This document shows, piece after piece, positions 36,293-45,174 of a stretch of 64,000 nucleotides of DNA. The DNA comes from Planctomycetota bacterium (GTDB taxonomy: Bacteria; Planctomycetota; Phycisphaerae; Phycisphaerales; Phycisphaeraceae): contig CP066225.1 in NCBI GenBank assembly GCA_016350165.1, positions 248,001 through 312,000 of the forward strand, written 5' to 3'. The stretch's first letter is position 1. The number at the start of each line of letters is the position of its first letter. Below the pieces are notes generated by a model, which saw only the letters and a list, made by a program, of their open reading frames with translations, did no database searches and was not told the DNA's origin. Made by a program: the position numbers and the translations under genes.

Positions 36293-36979
36293 TTATTTTT
36301 TACCGCCTTTACCACCCCAAATACCACCATCAAGACCGCGTTGCTTCATCCTCACTTGGATCGCTGTACTATATTCAAACATCACTGCCTGCGTCTGCGG
36401 GTTACCCGTCTCAGTCATATCTTGCACACGAGTTTGCACCTTCTCTTGCATCTCTGCACGGCGTTTCTCCTTTTCCTCCTCACTAAGCTCCGGCCGCTTC
36501 ATCCCGCCAAACATACCCTTCATCCCCTCAAACCGCGCTTTCATCGCCATGATCCTATCGATGTCCTCATCCAGCATCACCAATCTCTGTTCAGGTGCTG
36601 CTGTCGCAAAACTTTTCGCACGCTCCTCCGCCATGCGTTTCATACCTGCAAACATTTCACGACGAAATTTGCGATCTCCCAAATTTGCTTTCATCAAATC
36701 AACGCGCTGCTTGTCATCCAACTTATCCACCAACTCACCCAACCGCTGCTGATACTGCCGCTTGCGTTCTTCGCTCATCCAGCGGAACCTTGCCGACGAC
36801 ATCATCGCCAATCCCTCCTCAGCAGTCTGAGGCATCGAAAGTGGAATCATCGCCCATGTCACATACGCACCGCCACCCAGCGCACTCAACGCCAACACAA
36901 CCATCAAACATGCAACAATTTTCTTCTTCCTACTCGCACCCGTTTTATTTGCTTTACCGCTCTTCTTCGCCTTGCTCAT
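36293..36979 (-). CDS. Membrane-anchored helical protein, unknown function
   Basis: Protein of 228 residues with a very basic N-terminus (KKSGKANKTGASRKKK), one membrane anchor at about 22-46 and a Met/Lys/Glu-rich helical region (about 55-205) with many FRWM, MKRM and GMKG motifs. It recalls planctomycete proteins of unknown function; heme or redox motifs are absent. The C-terminus is Gly-rich. The ATG at 36979 has AAAGGG 7 nt upstream. Together with the pseudopilin gene upstream (gap 85 nt) it may form an operon. Confidence 0.7.
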   Translation of the reverse strand: MSKAKKSGKANKTGASRKKKIVACLMVVLALSALGGGAYVTWAMIPLSMPQTAEEGLAMMSSARFRWMSEERKRQYQQRLGELVDKLDDKQRVDLMKANLGDRKFRREMFAGMKRMAEERAKSFATAAPEQRLVMLDEDIDRIMAMKARFEGMKGMFGGMKRPELSEEEKEKRRAEMQEKVQTRVQDMTETGNPQTQAVMFEYSTAIQVRMKQRGLDGGIWGGKGGKK

Positions 36980-37064
36980 CTTCAAACCCTTTCAAGGTTT
37001 TATTTTCATCTCATATCAACCACACCAACTCACAACTGAATGCATTCATCATAAAACATGCGCA

Positions 37065-37649
37065 TCATTCATAGTTGCCGACATGCGTATCCGCAAAAAG
37101 CAGATTGCGTTTATCGTGAAAGAACCCAACTTCAATTTTTTCACCAGTTGAGAGATCAAAAACTCCGCCGTCATAATCGCGACTAACACTCAGTTTCGAC
37201 GGATCAGATATCCAGCGTTTCCATCGCCCGCCTGATTCACCGCCAAACAGTTCTTTCAATGTTTTGCCGCCGATTTTCGCCAAGTAGTCGTAACTCATAC
37301 CACTAACATCAAACACCTGTTCATCACCATTGCAGCGATAAATCTCATTCGGCGTTGACTCACGTGGTAAGTAACTATGCAGCGTGAAATCAAGACTTGG
37401 CCATGATGACGCAGAGATGAATGGATCAGGCATATACTTCGCCATCGGGAAGTACTCTTGAAAATCTGTGCCGTACATATCGACCGCATACCCAATCTGT
37501 TTCAGGTTAGACATGCAAACGACTTTGGACGCACTGGCGCGAGCTTTGGCAAGCGTCGGTAACAAAATCCCGATCAGAATTCCAATGATGGAAATCACGA
37601 CCAACAACTCAATGAGCGTGAACCCCTGCCTTCTAGTGATGTTGCGCAT
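37065..37649 (-). CDS. Type II pseudopilin-like protein (DUF1559-type)
   Basis: Protein of 194 residues. N-terminal prepilin signal [26 protein letters not shown] with the G^FTLIE cleavage/methylation site, followed by [18 protein letters not shown], the usual H/N-X planctomycete pseudopilin core. The C-terminus ([11 protein letters not shown]) matches the short tail motif of this large family. Probably processed by PulO (45175). Planctomycetes encode many such proteins, mostly of unknown assembly. AAGGA lies 7 nt before the ATG. Confidence 0.88.
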   Translation of the reverse strand: MRNITRRQGFTLIELLVVISIIGILIGILLPTLAKARASASKVVCMSNLKQIGYAVDMYGTDFQEYFPMAKYMPDPFISASSWPSLDFTLHSYLPRESTPNEIYRCNGDEQVFDVSGMSYDYLAKIGGKTLKELFGGESGGRWKRWISDPSKLSVSRDYDGGVFDLSTGEKIEVGFFHDKRNLLFADTHVGNYE

Positions 37650-37738
37650 TTTTAAATCCTTATCTACACAAAACTACCCCCTACGATCCAAACGTATTAA
37701 TGTTCGGACTATTGCATCGGATCACTCGCCGGATGCGC

Positions 37739-37771
37739 AAAAAAAAGCACACGTCCAGGAACGTGTGCTTT
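37739..37771 (-). terminator. Terminator downstream of the chemoreceptor
   Basis: 11-bp stem AAAGCACACGT/ACGTGTGCTTT with a 6-nt loop and a run of seven T on the minus strand, about 130 nt after the stop. Confidence 0.85.
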
Positions 37772-37904
37772 GAGGCAATAAATACACCTTTACGGCTTTC
37801 ACATCATCATTTGAGGAGTTGTTCGATCAGCTTTTCCGTTTACAGAGCGTTTTTTTATGACACTCTAAAAACTGATCTGCAAATGACGATGCGTATAAAA
37901 TCGA

Positions 37905-39914
37905 TCAGCCTGCGAGCTTAAATTGGGCAACTAGCCGCTTAAGCTGATCTGCATTGATACTCATCTGATTGGCTGCCTGTGCAGTCTGCTTGGCACCTTC
38001 TGAACTTTCCTCAGTACCACTACGGATGGTGTTGATATGAGTTGCGATTTCTTCCGCAGCCGCTGATTGTTCTTCAGATGCCGCTGCGATTGATTGCACC
38101 ATACCTTCAACTTCCTTAGAGCCTTCGAGGATATTACTGAGTGCGTTACCTGCTTCGTTAGCAAGTGATACACCTTCCTGAACACTTTCAGTACCTGAAG
38201 TCATTTGTTCAACAGCACCGCGTGTTTCGGTTTGGATGCCGTTAATTGAACCTGCGATTTCTTCAGTTGCTTTGGTTGTGCGATCTGCAAGTTTGCGCAC
38301 TTCATCTGCGACGACTGCGAATCCACGGCCATGCTCACCGGCTCTGGCCGCTTCAATCGCAGCATTTAATGCGAGCAGATTGGTCTGATCAGCTATATCG
38401 TTGATCACATCTATCACTTGACCAATCTGCTCACTCTTTTCACCAAGGGTTTCAATTGATTTCGCGGAATCGTTCACGATGTGTGCAATCGTGTCCATGC
38501 CGGAGATTGTTCGGTTAACAACTTCGCCGCCGTGCTCAGCTTGCTTGCCTGCTTCAACAGAATTTTTCGCTGCTTCTGCTGCACGGCCTGATACATCCTG
38601 CACACTGCTACTCATCTCTTCAACTGCACTTGAGATTTCAGTTGCTTTGGATGTTTGTTCTACCATACGTGATGCAATCTGTTCACTGCTTGCAGCGATT
38701 TCAGTTGCTGCACCTGAAACTTCATCGGTTGCTTTTGCAACGTCTGAGATTGTGTCATGAATCTTGTTGATGAATGTGTTGAACCACAATCCGAGGTCGC
38801 CGATTTCATCTTTGCGATTCTGGTCAACGCGTTGCGTGAGATCGCCCTCACCTTCTGCAATATCTTTAAGACGTTCAACCATGGCGTCGATTGGACGCAC
38901 GAGCAGACGACGAATGATGATGCCAAGTGCAATTGCAATGACAATACCAATCATGACCGCGATTGCGGTGATCATCGTTGCACGACTCGCAGCCTTCGTA
39001 CCATCACCTGCTGCTTGTTTTGCGACATCAGTATTGAGTTCGAGAATCTCGTGAAGCAAACCAACAGTATCTTTTGAGATTGCTTTGTTGACTGTTTCAA
39101 ATTGATTTTTAGCTTCTGCAACAACTCCCTGACCATCCATTGCCATGGTTCTCATCTTGGCGAGGACGCCACAGAGTTTTTGTGAATTGTCGATGATCTG
39201 ATCTTTGTATATTTCCTCAGCGTGTTCTTTCTGACCTTGTTTTACCGCTGATTTCAGTTCTGTAACCGCGCCGTGGTATGCATTGTGATATGGATGAATT
39301 GACTCGATCAGACGTGCAAATTGCGGATTGTCCATATTAGCGTCTTGAAGCCATTTGCCGAGTGAACATTGTGTCGCATCTTCACCACCATGCACATCTT
39401 CGCCTGTGCGCATCATGACGTAAAGTTTGGAACCCAGCTCGTAATGATCACCCCTAAACTGCTCCATGTGTTCACGGAGTACTTGCGGATCACCTAAATC
39501 CATTACATCGAAACGTTTGATAATATCAACGAATTGATTATTTGCATCCCGCCACTCGCCCCACATCGGTACGAAACGCTTCCACATCTCTGACTCTTCT
39601 GGTGTTTGCGGCAAAGGTTCGTAGATTTCCCATGCAGATGTGATGCTTTGTCTGATTTTTGGGATTTTTGCATAGACAGCCTGACGATCCTGATCGGACA
39701 TTTTTGTATCCATAAGCGAATTAAGTTCGCTGGACAGTAATGTTGCGCCTGCTTCAAGTTGTTGAAGTGATACGACACTTGGCAAACGCGTGTCGTTGAT
39801 TTCTTTGATGCTGGTTGTTGTTTTGGAGAGTCCGTAATAACCAATTCCCCCGATGAAAGTACAAAGACCCGCAACCCCCATAAACGATATCATTAGCTTG
39901 TGACCTATCTTCAT
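37905..39914 (-). CDS. Methyl-accepting chemotaxis protein with CZB-like site in the sensor domain
   Basis: Protein of 669 residues. TM1 about 7-29; sensor region 30-311; TM2 about 312-336; HAMP about 337-390; cytoplasmic signalling tip with [35 protein letters not shown]. The sensor carries CSLGKW (Cys183), an upstream His157, and [10 protein letters not shown] (His207, His210, His214), matching the Hx..CxxGxW..HxxxH pattern of the CZB zinc-binding domain. CZB is usually C-terminal and cytoplasmic, so a periplasmic position between TM1 and TM2 is unusual. GAGG is 8 nt before the ATG. No che genes are next to it. Probably a zinc- or redox-responsive chemoreceptor. Confidence 0.9.
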   Translation of the reverse strand: MKIGHKLMISFMGVAGLCTFIGGIGYYGLSKTTTSIKEINDTRLPSVVSLQQLEAGATLLSSELNSLMDTKMSDQDRQAVYAKIPKIRQSITSAWEIYEPLPQTPEESEMWKRFVPMWGEWRDANNQFVDIIKRFDVMDLGDPQVLREHMEQFRGDHYELGSKLYVMMRTGEDVHGGEDATQCSLGKWLQDANMDNPQFARLIESIHPYHNAYHGAVTELKSAVKQGQKEHAEEIYKDQIIDNSQKLCGVLAKMRTMAMDGQGVVAEAKNQFETVNKAISKDTVGLLHEILELNTDVAKQAAGDGTKAASRATMITAIAVMIGIVIAIALGIIIRRLLVRPIDAMVERLKDIAEGEGDLTQRVDQNRKDEIGDLGLWFNTFINKIHDTISDVAKATDEVSGAATEIAASSEQIASRMVEQTSKATEISSAVEEMSSSVQDVSGRAAEAAKNSVEAGKQAEHGGEVVNRTISGMDTIAHIVNDSAKSIETLGEKSEQIGQVIDVINDIADQTNLLALNAAIEAARAGEHGRGFAVVADEVRKLADRTTKATEEIAGSINGIQTETRGAVEQMTSGTESVQEGVSLANEAGNALSNILEGSKEVEGMVQSIAAASEEQSAAAEEIATHINTIRSGTEESSEGAKQTAQAANQMSINADQLKRLVAQFKLAG

Positions 39915-40336
39915 CCTTAGAACCTCTACAATAATAGCCCCGGCTGACTTTTGCCGCCGTTAGTTGAGAAATGGCTAACACTCTATTAGCTTGGTGTGAT
40001 TAATCGGATATCAAATCGCAACATTCCATTCAATTTCTACTTTTATCTGCGTAAATAACCTGACATGAATGCCACAAAGAGTTTTCCGTTTATTCTACGA
40101 TACATTCATTTATTATTTTTATTTGTTAGTAACGTTATAGTTATAACTTTGACTACTTATTTGATGCATGACGTTTGTTGTGCTTGAATAACTGGAAAAT
40201 AAAATCTTACCAGGCACACAAAACTAGCCCTATAAATATTCAGAGAATACTTATCGGGAATAAAACGGTAAAAATCTGATATTGAACGTTTGTGTTATGA
40301 ATTAAACATGCGCAACTAATAGATAGTTAGACTCAT
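39915..40336. other. AT-rich region upstream of the chemoreceptor
   Basis: About 420 bases without a gene. It contains a short palindrome GTTATAGTTATAAC at 40134-40147 that could be an operator for the chemoreceptor, but nothing else is recognised. Confidence 0.4.
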
Positions 40337-40368
40337 TTAAAAAGCCTCAGCGTTATAGCTGAGGCTTT
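40337..40368 (-). terminator. Terminator after the DUF89 gene
   Basis: Perfect 11-bp stem AAAGCCTCAGC/GCTGAGGCTTT with a 6-nt loop and T run on the minus strand. Confidence 0.9.
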
Positions 40369-40391
40369 CATTTAGTACTATATTTGTAGAC

Positions 40392-41522
40392 TTATTCACC
40401 CGCTTGGCGATAACGCATTACCAAGTCGTATAAAGTTCCACCAACGCCGTCGGCTGAACCTTTGTCTTTTAGCATAGCGATTTTTAAGCTTTCGCAGTTG
40501 AAGCGAGCATCGTAATTACTTTCAACAGCTCGCCCCATTCCTTCGAGGACAACGAGATCGACTTGCTCTTGCTCAACGATGTCTGCGAGCTCTGAAGATA
40601 TTTTTGTGAGATCGATAAGTGGGGCAACGTTACCGCTACCTACGACCTGAAGCTGACCTTCTTCAATTGCTTCGCAGATAACTGAATCAAAATCACAGAT
40701 CTGATCGAGTAGATCTTCGAGTTCATCAACGATAACGTCATTGAGTGATGGGCCTGAGTTTGCCGCAATGATGACCTTTGTGCCGCGTTGAAGAAGATAG
40801 CGACAGAATGGAATCATTCCAAGTGTGATGTCTGGACCTGCGTTATCGACGAATACGATTGCTGCTTTGTGGACATCGCCTTCTAGCATGCGCTTCGACC
40901 ATGCATTGAAATCATCGACAAGCCACGGACGATCTTTGAGTTGATCTTTTGTTTCGTGAAAACAGACGGAACCACCGTCGGCAAACATGCTGCTGGTCTT
41001 GGTAGCACCCATATCGAAGATGTTGCCTGCAAAAACACCACGAATGATTTCATAGGTGAGCGTTTCTTCGTCGAGTTGATCGTGTTCTTTGAGGAGTGAG
41101 GGGAGCGTTTCGAGGGCTGACTGTGTTTGCTCGTGCTTTGCAAGGCGGTACGGGTCAGGGATTTCGAAGTTCTTAAGTACCTGTTCACGAGCGTAACAAA
41201 TATCGAGGACGCCGTGATAGTTTTTGCCAGCCATGCTTGCTTCGAGTTCGTCGAGGTAAGTCATGAATGCTGCAGTAGCTTGATCACATTTCTTTTCGTG
41301 AGCGGCTTTGTTGCGTTTAGCGTCAGCGGCTTCACGTTTTGACTGTTCAATGAGTGAAGGGAAGTGATCACGGAAGAGCTGAATCCAGTATGCGCACTTT
41401 TCTTCTTCGCCGTCTTTGGCGAGATTCCAAGTGCTGCCCTGGTATCCATCCAACTGGGTCAGGAGTGGAAAAACTGTATCACCGTGCAACATTTCGTAAG
41501 TCGCTTCCATCACTACACTCAT
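40392..41522 (-). CDS. DUF89/ARMT1-like phosphatase (PANK4-type)
   Basis: Protein of 376 residues, DUF89 family, a metal-dependent damage-control phosphatase. Seen: GVFAGNIFDMGATKT, VDNAGPDITLGMIPF, ANSGPSLNDV (the Asp/Asn ligand segments), and VVLEGMGRA followed by CESLKIAMLKD. The ordering matches the C-terminal phosphatase of eukaryotic PANK4, which acts on 4'-phosphopantetheine and its damaged forms, rather than the ARMT1 subgroup. It should be cytoplasmic. No ribosome site precedes the ATG. A clear terminator follows. Single-gene unit. Confidence 0.82.
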   Translation of the reverse strand: MSVVMEATYEMLHGDTVFPLLTQLDGYQGSTWNLAKDGEEEKCAYWIQLFRDHFPSLIEQSKREAADAKRNKAAHEKKCDQATAAFMTYLDELEASMAGKNYHGVLDICYAREQVLKNFEIPDPYRLAKHEQTQSALETLPSLLKEHDQLDEETLTYEIIRGVFAGNIFDMGATKTSSMFADGGSVCFHETKDQLKDRPWLVDDFNAWSKRMLEGDVHKAAIVFVDNAGPDITLGMIPFCRYLLQRGTKVIIAANSGPSLNDVIVDELEDLLDQICDFDSVICEAIEEGQLQVVGSGNVAPLIDLTKISSELADIVEQEQVDLVVLEGMGRAVESNYDARFNCESLKIAMLKDKGSADGVGGTLYDLVMRYRQAGE

Positions 41523-41770
41523 TTCATTGAATCAAAAATTTATATCGACAAAACAAAACTGGTTGTCGAAAAAAGCCCGGAGGACATCACGCAGCCACGC
41601 GGAGGGGTGCTGTCATACGAGCGGTACTTATTTATCAAATATGGCAAAGGCGTACATCGTTGCATCGCATGGGTAGTTGAACGTACTACGAGGTACCACG
41701 ATCCCTAGTTCAACCGCTGGGTGTGAAAATGCCTGAAAGACATGATACCTAGCGTCGAGTAGTTGGGATG

Positions 41771-42415
41771 TTAAATTGCTGCAAAATTCTTGAGTATTCG
41801 CAGGCCGATGCGTTGTGATTTTTCAGGGTGGAACTGAGTTGCCCAGACGTTGCCTTTCCAAACGGTGGCGGTGAATTCGCCGCCATAGTCAGCACGAGCT
41901 GAGGAAATAGGAGTCTCGGCAGTTTCGGTCGGCTGCACATGGTAGCTGTGTACGAAATAGACATGAGAGTCTTGTTCGAGGCCGTCGAAAAGTGGATCGT
42001 TGCGATCCCAGTGGATAGCGTTCCATCCCATTTGTGGGACTTTAAGCAAGCCACCATCACCCATGTTTTCATTAAATCTGACGACTTTGCCGGGGAGGAT
42101 GCCGAGGCCGGGGACGATCTCACCGGGAGTGGCTTCCTCTTCAGATCCTTCGAAAATCAATTGCATCCCAAGGCAGATCCCGAGGAAAGGCTTACCTGCT
42201 TCAATGTGTTTGCGGATCGGTTCGATCCAGCCCATCTGATTGAGGAATTTCATGGCATCGGCAAAAGAGCCAACGCCAGGCAGGACGAGCTTATCGACTG
42301 ATTCCACATCCTCACTTCGGTGCAAAATTACAGCATCTGCGCCAATAAACTCAAACGCTTTCTGCACCGAACGAAGATTACCCATGTGGTAATCGATGAT
42401 ACCGATCCTGCTCAT
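41771..42415 (-). CDS. hisH: Imidazole glycerol phosphate synthase subunit HisH
   Basis: Protein of 214 residues, the class I glutamine amidotransferase that feeds ammonia to HisF in histidine biosynthesis. Triad: Cys81 in GICLGMQ, His196 and Glu198 in FHPEKS; the N-terminal IDYHMGNLRSV and PGVGSFADAM are family features. The ATG at 42415 has AAGGAAG about 5 nt upstream. No other his gene is nearby, so the pathway is scattered. Confidence 0.95.
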   Translation of the reverse strand: MSRIGIIDYHMGNLRSVQKAFEFIGADAVILHRSEDVESVDKLVLPGVGSFADAMKFLNQMGWIEPIRKHIEAGKPFLGICLGMQLIFEGSEEEATPGEIVPGLGILPGKVVRFNENMGDGGLLKVPQMGWNAIHWDRNDPLFDGLEQDSHVYFVHSYHVQPTETAETPISSARADYGGEFTATVWKGNVWATQFHPEKSQRIGLRILKNFAAI

Positions 42416-42549
42416 CTTGCTTCCTTGTAAGCGGGCCACAACACATTGATTGCCAAGCCGTCTGGCGATCTTTGCACAGATTGTAACGCCACTATTAAGT
42501 ACATGTGCTCAGAGCGCGGGTTTACTGCAGTTTTTTTCGTGGATGAGGC

Positions 42550-42585
42550 CAAATAAACAGGCTCGCCAGTAACTTGACGAGCCTG
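42550..42585 (-). terminator. Terminator after the OmpA-like gene
   Basis: 8-bp stem CAGGCTCG/CGAGCCTG, 12-nt loop, then TTTATTT on the minus strand. Confidence 0.75.
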
Positions 42586-42673
42586 AATCAATTTTGAGAT
42601 TGTAGATTACCCGCTGCAAGTAAATAACACAAACACTTTACTTGCATACATTTAGGATCATCTTGCCATATGA

Positions 42674-43312
42674 TTAGTCGTTAATAACGACTAATTCAAC
42701 ACGGCGACTCTTTTCCTTAGTGGATTGAGCTTTGTTCTTGCCGAAGCCTGCAGCGTAGAGCTTGGAGCTGCTGACGCCACGAAGTTCGAGGTAGCGGAGG
42801 ACGGCCATGGAACGCTGTGATGAGAGTTCCCAGTTATCCTTCCATTTGGATTTACGGATTGGGTCTTTGTCGGTGTAGCCTTCGATACGAATGACATTGC
42901 TGCCGTAATCACGCTTGATAATGCTAGCAACCTGAGAAAGCGTACTCTTAGCTTTACTCTGGAGTGTTACACTGCCTGGAGCAAAGAGGACGTCGCCTGG
43001 GATACGGACAGCGATGTTGTTGCCGCTTCGGACGACATCGACGCCGTCAACACTGTTGAAAGCTGAAGTTTCAGCAGGATCGCGTTCGACGACAACTGTT
43101 TCGGTGACAACTTTCGGCTTAGCGGCCAATTGCTGCGACAGCGTGTCATTTTCCATTCTCAAACGGTCTTCAGTTTGGCGCAACTCTTGGTTTGCGACCC
43201 AAAGCTGATCACGTTCTTTTTTCAAACGGTCGTAAGAACAACCGGACAGCATTGAAACGGTCAAACCTGCAACAACCACACTCAACAACGCGCGTTTCCA
43301 AACGCCTTTCAT
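42674..43312 (-). CDS. OmpA-family lipoprotein (Pal/MotB-like)
   Basis: Protein of 212 residues. Lipobox MLSGC (Cys25), a coiled-coil-like helix 28-65 (ERDQLWVANQELRQTEDRLR), and a C-terminal OmpA/MotB peptidoglycan-binding domain about 95-212 with IRIEGYTDKDPI, SQRSMAVLRYLELRGV and KEKSRRVELVV. It should tether the outer membrane to peptidoglycan. A motB partner would have an N-terminal TM instead of a lipobox. AAAGGG lies 6 nt before the ATG. Confidence 0.92.
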   Translation of the reverse strand: MKGVWKRALLSVVVAGLTVSMLSGCSYDRLKKERDQLWVANQELRQTEDRLRMENDTLSQQLAAKPKVVTETVVVERDPAETSAFNSVDGVDVVRSGNNIAVRIPGDVLFAPGSVTLQSKAKSTLSQVASIIKRDYGSNVIRIEGYTDKDPIRKSKWKDNWELSSQRSMAVLRYLELRGVSSSKLYAAGFGKNKAQSTKEKSRRVELVVIND

Positions 43313-43743
43313 GACAGTCCCTTTCTCCCCGGCATTTAGTTCGAAATGATGCGAAAACTCAGCCTCACCTCAATCAACCGGGGAATCCAATATGAATGAT
43401 CTAGATGACAAATCCGTACAACGATTGGCTGTACGCACCGATTGTAATCAAAATTGCGCATTTTAACCCCCGTATTTGACGCTAAACGAGGTTTTTTTTC
43501 ACTGATCAGGATTAAAGGTGAATTGCATTGGTATTGAGCAATGACATGGATCCATTTGAGCATGAATGTGGGGATGTGTAGGCACGTGGATGCGGGGAGG
43601 TATGAACCCATAGATGCCACATGTATCGGATGCGGTCAGTAAGTAGTGGTTGCGTTCTTGAGGATTCACTGCTTGTCGGCATTGCCTGCTAATACAGGTG
43701 GTGACAACCCTGAAGTGATTGAAATATTGGGATCAATTTTTCA
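43313..43743. other. Gene-free stretch before the accessory pocket
   Basis: About 430 bases with no convincing gene or RNA. Confidence 0.45.
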
Positions 43744-44055
43744 TCAATCGTTTTGCGATTTGAATGCATCCCATCTGCCTACAACTTCAATGAGAAGTGC
43801 ACGCAATTCATTGGGTGTGGCACCATCAAGATAACTCAATATCACTGGTGGTAACTTAGCCAAGTCTTCGAGTTCTGGTAATGGCTCGCCCAATACATCT
43901 AAGAGGTAAATTAATTTTGCATTATGTCTGTCTTTAAATTCTTCTCGCCCGTTCATATACCCAAGCCCATTTCTTTTTAATTCATATTTATAAGGACACC
44001 CGGAAACGACAACACATTGGCTAAAACAAATTTCTAAATCAACATCAACCAACAA
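43744..44055 (-). CDS. Hypothetical protein in accessory pocket
   Basis: Small protein of up to 103 residues, soluble, no recognised domain, including ELEDLAKLPPVILSYLDGATPNELRALLIEVVGRWDAF near the C-terminus. The frame has no ATG start near its 5' end; the only possible starts are two TTG codons at about 44055, with AGAAGG 9 nt upstream, or an internal ATG at about 43956, and a stop codon precedes them. It could therefore be a fragment. Function unknown. Confidence 0.4.
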   Translation of the reverse strand: MLVDVDLEICFSQCVVVSGCPYKYELKRNGLGYMNGREEFKDRHNAKLIYLLDVLGEPLPELEDLAKLPPVILSYLDGATPNELRALLIEVVGRWDAFKSQND

Positions 44056-44173
44056 CTAGGTTAACCTTCTTTTTAGGTCGTCAATGCGCTGATTAGATCA
44101 GTGATATTAAAGCTTCTTACATAGAAAGAAGTGTGTCAATAGTTATTTCTAGATATTTCTAGTTTTCATTATT

Positions 44174-44200
44174 TTGACGTGCGTTATTGCCTTGTAGACA
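44174..44200 (+). promoter_or_regulatory. Possible promoter of a leaderless RHH gene
   Basis: TTGACG (44174-44179), 15-nt spacer, TAGACA (44195-44200). The predicted start falls at about 44207-44209, on the ATG. Confidence 0.35.
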
Positions 44201-44208
44201 ATGCTATT

Positions 44209-44460
44209 ATGGTTCAGAAGAATTTTGACATCGATCGGGCTTTATCAGAACAGTTCAGCCAATTCTGCAAGGAACGGGGTATGACCCTTGGATCTGCGAT
44301 TAGTGCGGCCATACTCAATTACATTAATATGAGTGCAGAAGAAAGAGAACAAGCTAACCTGAATTTAAGTACATGGCTGTCTAATCATGGATTAGAACAA
44401 AATGTCAAACATAAACGTGCGGCTAAACCTCTTGGAAATTTTAAAGGCAAGCGACTCTAA
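44209..44460 (+). CDS. Ribbon-helix-helix (DinJ/RelB-like) protein
   Basis: Protein of 83 residues. The N-terminus (KNFDIDRALSEQFSQFCKERGMTLGSAISAAILNYI) has the strand-helix-helix order of RHH DNA-binding proteins. A longer frame starting from GTG 44179 is possible, but no ribosome site supports it; ATG 44209 lies right after a TAGACA hexamer, fitting a leaderless transcript. The C-terminus (KRAAKPLGNFKGKRL) is basic. It may be an antitoxin or a plain regulator: no RelE-like toxin is beside it. Confidence 0.62.
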   Translation: MVQKNFDIDRALSEQFSQFCKERGMTLGSAISAAILNYINMSAEEREQANLNLSTWLSNHGLEQNVKHKRAAKPLGNFKGKRL

Positions 44461-44581
44461 CTTAACCAACTTGCCCAACTAAACTCTCGATCAACGAACT
44501 CTGTCTGTGTTTACGTGTTATTAATACGTAACCCATCTTTCTATGTTCGTCAATTTTATTTACAGATATTCACTATTACTT

Positions 44582-44989
44582 TTAGCCAGTCATTGCGATT
44601 GTGTTTTGCTTGTTCATTCGTACAACAGGTACAGGCTCATTTAGATTTGGTGACATCATTACTGAATCGCAATCGATGCCTTGTGTCATGTAGACATGTA
44701 ACCTTGCAAGCGTCATTGCGTCGAGGTGTGACATTGCGAGGCCGATGAGATTGCAGACTGATTCTTCGTCATGCGAATCGGATTCGGTGATATCCAATTC
44801 ATAAAGGAAAGCGTGAACCAATTCATGCCAGAGCGTGGAGAGTCTTTTACTTGGCGGCAGGTCGCCTGAGATGATGATGTTGTGATGGTCAAAGTATGTA
44901 AGTCCGCAGTATCCGTTGCCTTTTTCATCCCTCACAATCCCCTTCACCAATATGATTCTGTATTTATGCGGGCCGATCTGTACGTACAT
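44582..44989 (-). CDS. HExxH (ImmA/IrrE or SprT-like) small protein
   Basis: Protein of 135 residues. Zinc-peptidase motif WHELVHAFLYE followed by an acidic stretch with E in DEESVCN, the layout of ImmA/IrrE or small SprT-like metallopeptidases. The N-terminal 45 residues form beta strands. The ATG at 44989 has GAGG 5 nt upstream. It is convergent with the RHH gene. It could act on a repressor, but this is inference. Confidence 0.65.
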   Translation of the reverse strand: MYVQIGPHKYRIILVKGIVRDEKGNGYCGLTYFDHHNIIISGDLPPSKRLSTLWHELVHAFLYELDITESDSHDEESVCNLIGLAMSHLDAMTLARLHVYMTQGIDCDSVMMSPNLNEPVPVVRMNKQNTIAMTG

Positions 44990-45109
44990 AATGTTAACCT
45001 CATGAACTGCATATTTAACGATACTCTGAGAGATAGGTACTTTAAAGTTAGTATTTATCTTACAGGACATGAGTGCCACCACTTTGACACTAGTTGTTTT
45101 GATAAACAC

Positions 45110-45139
45110 AAAAAAAGCACCAAGTAAAACTTGATGCTT
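45110..45139 (-). terminator. Terminator of the xseA-xseB-pulO operon
   Basis: 11-bp stem (one G-U) AAGCACCAAGT/ACTTGATGCTT and a run of seven T on the minus strand. Confidence 0.85.
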
Positions 45140-45174
45140 GAGTTAGTTAACCTATTTAATCAATGAAAGCTTAG

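Noticed and set aside
36341-37074. Plus-strand frames over the 36293 and 37065 genes
   Set aside because: Shadows on the opposite strand; the minus-strand frames have clear signatures (pseudopilin, membrane anchor).
43336-43620. Minus-strand open frame upstream of the accessory pocket
   Set aside because: No ribosome site, no domain, and composition unlike coding sequence.
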